Shown here piece after piece: positions 59,693-64,000 of a stretch of 64,000 nt of DNA; the first letter of the stretch is position 1; each line of letters opens with the position of its first letter. Origin of the DNA: Paraburkholderia sp. BL23I1N1. Its GTDB lineage: Bacteria > Pseudomonadota > Gammaproteobacteria > Burkholderiales > Burkholderiaceae. Location of the stretch: positions 1,860,001 through 1,924,000 of the forward strand of contig NZ_RAPV01000001.1 in the NCBI RefSeq assembly GCF_003610295.1, given 5' to 3'. The notes beneath the pieces were generated by a model. It did no database searches. It had not been told where the DNA came from and was given only the letters and a program-made list of their open reading frames with translations. Position numbers and translations under genes: made by a program.

Positions 59693-60817
59693 ATGAAAAA
59701 TTGCCGACGCGCTCCCTCCGCGGTGTGCCCTGACGTTGGCGTCGTGTCGACGCTCGGCGCCGTGATCGCGCTCGCCGTGTTCGGGGTTGCCGCGCTGACT
59801 TCCCTTGATATTACGGCAGCTGTGTTCTATGGGGTGGTGGTGCTGCTGGTCGCCTCGGCCGGCAACCGGCCGGCCACGATCATCGCCGCGTGGGGCTGTG
59901 TGGCGTTGACGTTGCTCGGCTTCGCGATTTCGCACAATGGCGCTTATACCAGCGGCGCGCTTGCGCGGTGCGCGGTGAGCCTGCTGGCGATCGCCATCAC
60001 GTCGATTCTGGCATTGCGAAACCTGGCCGCGACGACGCTGCTGCACGAACAGGTCGAACTGCTCAAGCTCGCTCAGGACGCGCTCGCGCGCTCGACCGCG
60101 GAACTCGCTCACGCCACGCGCATCACCCTGCTCGGCGAGCTGGCGGCTTCGGTTGCGCACGAGGTGACGCAGCCGATCGCGGCCATCGTGACGTGCGGCG
60201 GTGCCGCGTTGCGCTGGCTGAACCGTCCTGCACCGGAGATCGACGAAGCGGCGCAATCCGTCACACAGATGATTCGCGACGCGAAGCGCGCGGACGAAGT
60301 CATCCAGCGAATCCGTTCGATGGCCAAAAAGCGCGACAGTCTCCCGGTTGCGGTCGAGCTGAATGCGATCGTCGGCGAATCGATCGAACTGGTGCGGTTC
60401 GAACTCGAGCGCCACCGCATCGAACTGAACATTGACCTCGCGATGCCCCCGCCCACGGCGTGCTGCGATCGAGTGCAACTGCAGCAGGTCCTGATCAACC
60501 TGATCATGAACAGTATCCAGGCCATGGCCGACGTGACCGGGCCGCGCAAGCTCCGGATCGCCACGCGCCCGTTCGAAGGCGCGCATGTCCAGGTGATCGT
60601 GCAGGATTCGGGCACGGGAATCAGCGAGGAAAACGGCGGCCGTTTGTTCAATACTTTTTTTACGACCAAGGCCGAGGGCATGGGTATGGGGTTGTCGATC
60701 TGCCGTTCGATCGTCGAGGCACACGGTGGCCGTATCTGGGCCGAATCGCCTGCGGCGGGCGGCGCGGTGCTGCAGTTCATCCTGCCCGTCGGCGAAGGGA
60801 GATGTCATGAGCAGTGA
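59693..60817 (+). CDS. Membrane sensor histidine kinase
   Basis: The 374-residue kinase has about four N-terminal membrane helices (residues 20-120), a coiled linker, the H-box 'ELAASVAHEVTQPIAAI' (His about 156) and an HATPase domain (N box 'LINLIMNSIQAM', G box 'DSGTGISEE', 'FFTTKAEGMGMGLSICRSI'). The transmitter resembles that of the hybrid kinase at 34890. The start is uncertain: ATG 59693 has no strong site, and an upstream ATG at 59549 would add 48 residues. It overlaps the response regulator gene by 11 bp. Confidence 0.85.
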   Translation: MKNCRRAPSAVCPDVGVVSTLGAVIALAVFGVAALTSLDITAAVFYGVVVLLVASAGNRPATIIAAWGCVALTLLGFAISHNGAYTSGALARCAVSLLAIAITSILALRNLAATTLLHEQVELLKLAQDALARSTAELAHATRITLLGELAASVAHEVTQPIAAIVTCGGAALRWLNRPAPEIDEAAQSVTQMIRDAKRADEVIQRIRSMAKKRDSLPVAVELNAIVGESIELVRFELERHRIELNIDLAMPPPTACCDRVQLQQVLINLIMNSIQAMADVTGPRKLRIATRPFEGAHVQVIVQDSGTGISEENGGRLFNTFFTTKAEGMGMGLSICRSIVEAHGGRIWAESPAAGGAVLQFILPVGEGRCHEQ

Positions 60818-61493
60818 TGTGCGTAGCGATGCCGACGGCAACGCGGGCCATTCCATGGTCTATGTCGTGGACGACGACGAGTCGATGCGCGAGGCCGTCA
60901 GCACGTTGCTGCGTTCGGTCGGGCTCGGTGTCGAAACCTTCGGCTCCGCGCAAGAATTCCTCGCTTACGACATGCCGGACGTGCCGAGCTGTCTGATCCT
61001 CGACGTTCGCCTCAAAGGTCAAAGCGGGCTCGCGGTGCAGGAACAGATCGCGGCAAGTCAACTCGGTTTGCCGATCGTCTTCATGACGGCGCATGGCGAT
61101 ATCGCGATGACGGTCAAAGCCATGAAGGCCGGCGCAAAGGATTTTCTGGCCAAGCCGTTTCGTGACCAGGACATGCTGGACGCGGTCGCACATGCATTGA
61201 CGAGCGACGAGGAACGGCGCGAAGCCAATCGGTCCGTCGCGGACCTGCGGCGCTGCTATGAATCGTTGACCGCGCGCGAGCGCGAAGTGATGGCGTTTGT
61301 CGCGGCCGGACTGATGAACAAGCAGATTGCGGGTGAAATGAATCTGAGCGAAATCACCGTGAAGATTCATCGCGGCCAGGCGATGCGCAAGATGGGCGCA
61401 CGCTCGCTGGCCGACTTCGTGCTGAAGGCGGAGGCGCTTGGCGTCAAGCCGCCGCAAGGCATGACGGCGCCGCCGCGCAACTCGCGTAGCTGA
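60807..61493 (+). CDS. FixJ/NarL-type response regulator
   Basis: The 228-residue regulator has a receiver domain with acidic triad Asp22-24, phospho-acceptor Asp66 (LILDVRLKG), Thr94 and Lys116, then a LuxR-type helix-turn-helix (about 154-215, 'LTAREREVMAFVAAGLMNKQIAGEM'). AAGGGAG precedes the ATG at 60807. It is the partner of the overlapping histidine kinase gene and the only response regulator in the window, so it could also serve the orphan hybrid kinase at 34890. Confidence 0.92.
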   Translation: MSSDVRSDADGNAGHSMVYVVDDDESMREAVSTLLRSVGLGVETFGSAQEFLAYDMPDVPSCLILDVRLKGQSGLAVQEQIAASQLGLPIVFMTAHGDIAMTVKAMKAGAKDFLAKPFRDQDMLDAVAHALTSDEERREANRSVADLRRCYESLTAREREVMAFVAAGLMNKQIAGEMNLSEITVKIHRGQAMRKMGARSLADFVLKAEALGVKPPQGMTAPPRNSRS

Positions 61494-61835
61494 ACGCAAC
61501 TTGCGGAACGGTTCGTTGCTGGCGCAGGGTTCACACGGCCATGCCGGACATCGATCTCATCCCTGCGTATAGATCGCACACCGCTTCGGGCAACCAAACC
61601 GTTTCGTTTCCGTATCAACCGGACCAGCTCCGTGCTCGCCGCGACGAGGCGGGGTGGCGTGCTGTCCGCAACTTTCGCTGCATGACTAAACCTGAATATG
61701 AATCGACCCAACCATTGGTCATTGCAAGCAACCGTATGTAGGGCTAGTTGACGTATTTGCGGTGCGATACCGTGGAGTCATCACGGAGCCCCGATTAACC
61801 GGGACTGTTTCACCATTCAATCGGATGACCAGATC
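61494..61835. other. Intergenic region before the AraC gene
   Basis: About 340 bp. A 66-codon frame (61541-61741) has no ribosome binding site or recognisable domain and is not called. TTGACG at 61747 could be a -35 box for the AraC gene, without a good -10. Confidence 0.5.
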
Positions 61836-62783
61836 ATGATCAGTTCGTTGACGTTGCCCGCTGCGCACGTCGTTCAGAGAAGCCGGGGCAGCCCGATCGC
61901 TGTGGAGCAGCAATGGCGCACACCCGGCGACGATCAGGGCGATGCGTGGCAGCGCAGCAATATCCTCGTGTCGCGCTGGACCCGTAACGATACCCAGCCG
62001 CTGGAGGTCGTCAATCCGGGCAGCGCCGCGCTTCATTGCATCGCCATGAACCTGAAGTGCACCTCGCTCACGTTCGTTCACGCCGGCAGCACACTCGTGC
62101 GCGGCCGGGTAACGGCGGGCGCGGTGCAGATCACCGCGCCGGAGGTGCCGTGCAGCGCCGTGTTCGAATCGCCGGGCGACGTCCTGCATCTTTTCGTCTC
62201 GCAGCAGGTGCTAGGCGAATGCTTCGAAGACCTGTTCGGCCACCCGCATGCGGGCGATATCCGTATCGACGATCCGAAGCTCGTGCGCGACCCTGCGCTC
62301 GAACGTCTCGCGCAGGCGCTGGCCGTCTCGCAGTCCGACGACGCCGCGCTCGGCAAGGTCTTCACCGACAGCGTCAGTCTCGCCATCGTATCGCGCGTGA
62401 TCGCACGTCACTTCACGATTGCGGAACGGCAAACCCGCGAAGTGAGTGCCTTGCCGTCATGGCGGCTCAGCCGTGCAATCGAGTATGTCGACGCGCATCT
62501 GTCCGAGTCGATCGGGCTTGCGGATATTGCCCGCAGCGCGGGGCTGACCCGCATGCATTTCGCTTCGCAGTTCCGTCGCGCGACCGGCATGCGTCCGCAC
62601 GAATACCTGTTGCGGCGCCGGATCGAGCACGCACAGCATCTTCTCGCCGGGTCGAGATACAAGGTGCTCGACGTTGCGCTGAGCTGCGGTTTCCGATCGC
62701 AGGCTCACTTTACGACGGTGTTCAAACGCCTCGTCGGAGAGACGCCTTTTTGCTGGAGAAGGAAAGCGAATGTCGATGGCTAA
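61836..62783 (+). CDS. AraC-family transcriptional regulator
   Basis: The 315-residue regulator has a non-conserved N-terminal sensor part (about 1-200) and a C-terminal AraC double helix-turn-helix ('SIGLADIARSAGLTRMHFASQFRRATGMRPHEYLL' region and 'KVLDVALSCGFRSQAHFTTVFKRLVG'). The start at 61836 gives a typical length. Its target is unknown; the DUF3331 gene 155 bp downstream is one candidate. Confidence 0.88.
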   Translation: MISSLTLPAAHVVQRSRGSPIAVEQQWRTPGDDQGDAWQRSNILVSRWTRNDTQPLEVVNPGSAALHCIAMNLKCTSLTFVHAGSTLVRGRVTAGAVQITAPEVPCSAVFESPGDVLHLFVSQQVLGECFEDLFGHPHAGDIRIDDPKLVRDPALERLAQALAVSQSDDAALGKVFTDSVSLAIVSRVIARHFTIAERQTREVSALPSWRLSRAIEYVDAHLSESIGLADIARSAGLTRMHFASQFRRATGMRPHEYLLRRRIEHAQHLLAGSRYKVLDVALSCGFRSQAHFTTVFKRLVGETPFCWRRKANVDG

Positions 62784-62938
62784 ACAGATTCGTGCGTTTC
62801 TGGAAGTCAGCGAAACTTTTCTGCGGCAGTCCGGAAGTGGGCTGCGCCATGACGGACTGTTGTCGCTGGACGGCATGCGAAGTGTTCGCGATGGCCACCT
62901 CGACGATCAACCGGATTATCCGAAACAGGAGTGCAATC

Positions 62939-63358
62939 ATGCTGGCGAATGCGAATTTCACCGATCCGTGGATGCAAACCCTTGGTTTGCTGTCCGTCCT
63001 ATCCGGTGACACGGACGCCGGCGCCGGCGTCAACGAACTGGCCGCGGAAGTTGCCCGGAACGGCCGCAAGAACTGCGCGCTGCCGGTCATGGGGCAACGA
63101 TTTGAAGTCCAGGTCCATGTGATCGACCGGCCGTCGCAGTCGACCGCGACGGTCATATGGCGCGACCCGACCCGTTGCTCCTATGGCGATCAGGTCTGGC
63201 ACGCAAGCCGCGCGCGCGTGAGCGGCGTGTGCGCCATGAGCGGACGCGCGATCCAGCCGGGCGACGCGATCTACAAGCCCCGTCCTTGCCGTCCCGCGCC
63301 GCTCAACACGGGTGCGATGATTCTGCGCACCGTGCTCGATAAAGCCGTCGCGCTTTGA
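62939..63358 (+). CDS. DUF3331-domain protein
   Basis: The 139-residue cytoplasmic protein has the DUF3331 features 'ATVIWRDPTRCSYGDQVW', 'SGVCAMSGRAIQPGDAIYKPR' and 'NTGAMIL'. CAGGAG precedes the ATG at 62939; the longer open frame upstream is a shadow of the AraC gene. DUF3331 genes are restricted mainly to Burkholderia and often follow AraC genes. The Cys and beta-rich pattern hints at a small zinc- or nucleic-acid-binding fold, which is unproven. Confidence 0.85.
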   Translation: MLANANFTDPWMQTLGLLSVLSGDTDAGAGVNELAAEVARNGRKNCALPVMGQRFEVQVHVIDRPSQSTATVIWRDPTRCSYGDQVWHASRARVSGVCAMSGRAIQPGDAIYKPRPCRPAPLNTGAMILRTVLDKAVAL

Positions 63359-63372
63359 TCGATACGCATTTG

Positions 63373-63419
63373 AAGCGCCGGGGCGATAGCGACACGTTGC
63401 TCGCTGCGCCCGGGCGTTT
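63373..63419. terminator. Terminator-like hairpin between convergent genes
   Basis: AAGCGCCGGGGCG (63373-63385) pairs with CGCCCGGGCGTTT (63407-63419) at 11 of 13 positions, with an inner AGCGA/TCGCT. It lies in the gap between DUF3331 (+) and cydB (-) and could end both transcripts. Confidence 0.6.
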
Positions 63420-63462
63420 GCTGTAAAAAATCGGGCTGCATTCCTACATCGCAAGGTGATGC

Positions 63463-64000
63463 TCACTCGGCCGCGTGTGAACCGGCCACGACCTTGCCGC
63501 GGAAAATGTAGTACTGGTAGAGGTTGTAGCCGATCATCACCGGAAAGATGAGCCCGATCCCGATCAGCATGAACACGAGTGTCGACGAATCGGACGCCGC
63601 TTCGACGATGCGGAGCTTGCCCGGAATGAAGTCGGGAAACAGGCTGACTGCAAGGCCAATAAACGACACGGCGAACATGGCGACCGATGCGCGGAACGGC
63701 GCGCGCGATCTTCCCATGGTCAATGAACCGATGACGGTCGCGAAGGCGAACGCCGCGGCCGCACCGAGCCCGATCAGCAGATGAAACACACCAGGCTGGG
63801 TCCAGCGGTCGCGGCCGACGGCGCTGATGAACCACGTCGCGGCGGTCAGCAGCGTGGCCGCGGCGGCTGTGATGAAGGCGCTCAGCAGCGCCAAACGGCG
63901 CGCCCAGTGTTCGAGCGGCCCAACGGTCTTGTTGACGAGATAGGTCGAGCCGAGCAGTGAATAGCCGGCCACCACGCCCACCGCCGAAACGGCGACGAAC
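63463..64000 (-). CDS. cydB: Cytochrome bd ubiquinol oxidase subunit II, C-terminal part
   Basis: The visible ~179 residues run off the right edge of the window. They contain CydB C-terminal membrane helices with 'GYSLLGSTYLVNKTVGPLEHWARR', 'FPDFIPGKLRIVEAASDSSTLVFMLIGIGL' and 'VMIGYNLYQYYIFRGKV'. Subunit II pairs with CydA in the high-affinity quinol oxidase. CydA is expected beyond the window. Confidence 0.9.
   Translation of the reverse strand, partial: FVAVSAVGVVAGYSLLGSTYLVNKTVGPLEHWARRLALLSAFITAAAATLLTAATWFISAVGRDRWTQPGVFHLLIGLGAAAAFAFATVIGSLTMGRSRAPFRASVAMFAVSFIGLAVSLFPDFIPGKLRIVEAASDSSTLVFMLIGIGLIFPVMIGYNLYQYYIFRGKVVAGSHAAE

Noticed and set aside
61541..61741. 66-codon frame between the response regulator and AraC genes
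   Set aside because: No ribosome binding site, no domain and no signal peptide.
62770..63009. 79-codon frame overlapping the end of AraC and the start of DUF3331
   Set aside because: A GGAGAAGG site precedes it, but it overlaps both flanking genes, has no recognisable domain and its second half is a shadow of the DUF3331 gene.
1..64000. CRISPR arrays, insertion sequences, phage genes, attachment sites
   Set aside because: None seen: no spaced direct-repeat arrays, transposase or integrase motifs, or duplications of tRNA ends were found by eye.

Overview
This window looks like a chromosomal stretch of a Burkholderia sensu lato species, most likely Paraburkholderia. The evidence is high G+C coding sequence and Burkholderia-type families (a DUF3331 protein, a short secreted 'AYGG...SQSG' protein, a serine/threonine kinase-ATPase-histidine kinase hybrid, several winged-helix-ATPase regulators). 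The species cannot be fixed from the sequence. No phage, insertion sequence or CRISPR array was seen.

Layout. 0.5-3.9 kb: sulfonate-sulfur operon ssuD-ssuC-ssuB-ssuF. 3.9-5.5 kb: small hypothetical and secreted proteins. 5.8-7.0 kb: dusA and tRNA-His. 7.4-13.3 kb: exported alpha/beta hydrolase, DoxX, a degenerate HD-domain protein and a 963-residue winged-helix/ATPase regulator. 13.3-15.4 kb: a LysR regulator and a lipid A acyltransferase. 15.4-20.4 kb (minus): cytochrome c, [2Fe-2S] and Mo-cofactor subunits of a periplasmic oxidoreductase plus an SDR. 20.6-24.3 kb: FAD monooxygenase/MFS operon with a broken DsbA-like gene, and a divergent LysR regulator. 24.4 kb: dps. 25.2-40.5 kb: a long plus-strand block (YcaC-like hydrolase, YtcJ-like amidohydrolase, cyclic-nucleotide-domain MscS channel, HD protein, XapX, secreted VOC protein, porin, cyclic-nucleotide-domain FAD oxidoreductase, giant hybrid kinase). 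A short winged-helix/ATPase regulator faces its end. 42-44.2 kb: a frameshifted AraC and a LysR regulator. 44.5-50.3 kb (minus): TetR-controlled operon VOC, FAD monooxygenase, DUF485, ActP-like symporter, amidohydrolase. 50.7-58.8 kb: third winged-helix/ATPase regulator followed by a FUSC-type efflux operon. 59-63.4 kb: PRC-barrel protein, a histidine kinase/FixJ-like regulator pair, AraC and DUF3331 genes. The right edge cuts into cydB.

The main new observation is a promoter architecture shared by at least five transcription units. It has direct repeats of a TTTMAG-like hexamer (M = A or C) spaced 10 bp and then, at the best sites, 11 bp, ending in GAC-TTTT where a -35 box should lie. Sites lie upstream of the alpha/beta hydrolase (7267), DoxX-HD (8585), the YcaC/amidohydrolase block (25093), the HD/XapX/VOC/porin/oxidoreductase block (29432) and the FUSC efflux pump (53740); a weaker one precedes the histidine kinase (59458). 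The spacing is that expected for OmpR/PhoB-type winged helices. The window encodes three paralogous regulators with nearly identical recognition helices, each next to some of these targets. I infer a stress- or xenobiotic-responsive regulon. The inducing signal and the chemistry of the hydrolases are not evident from sequence.
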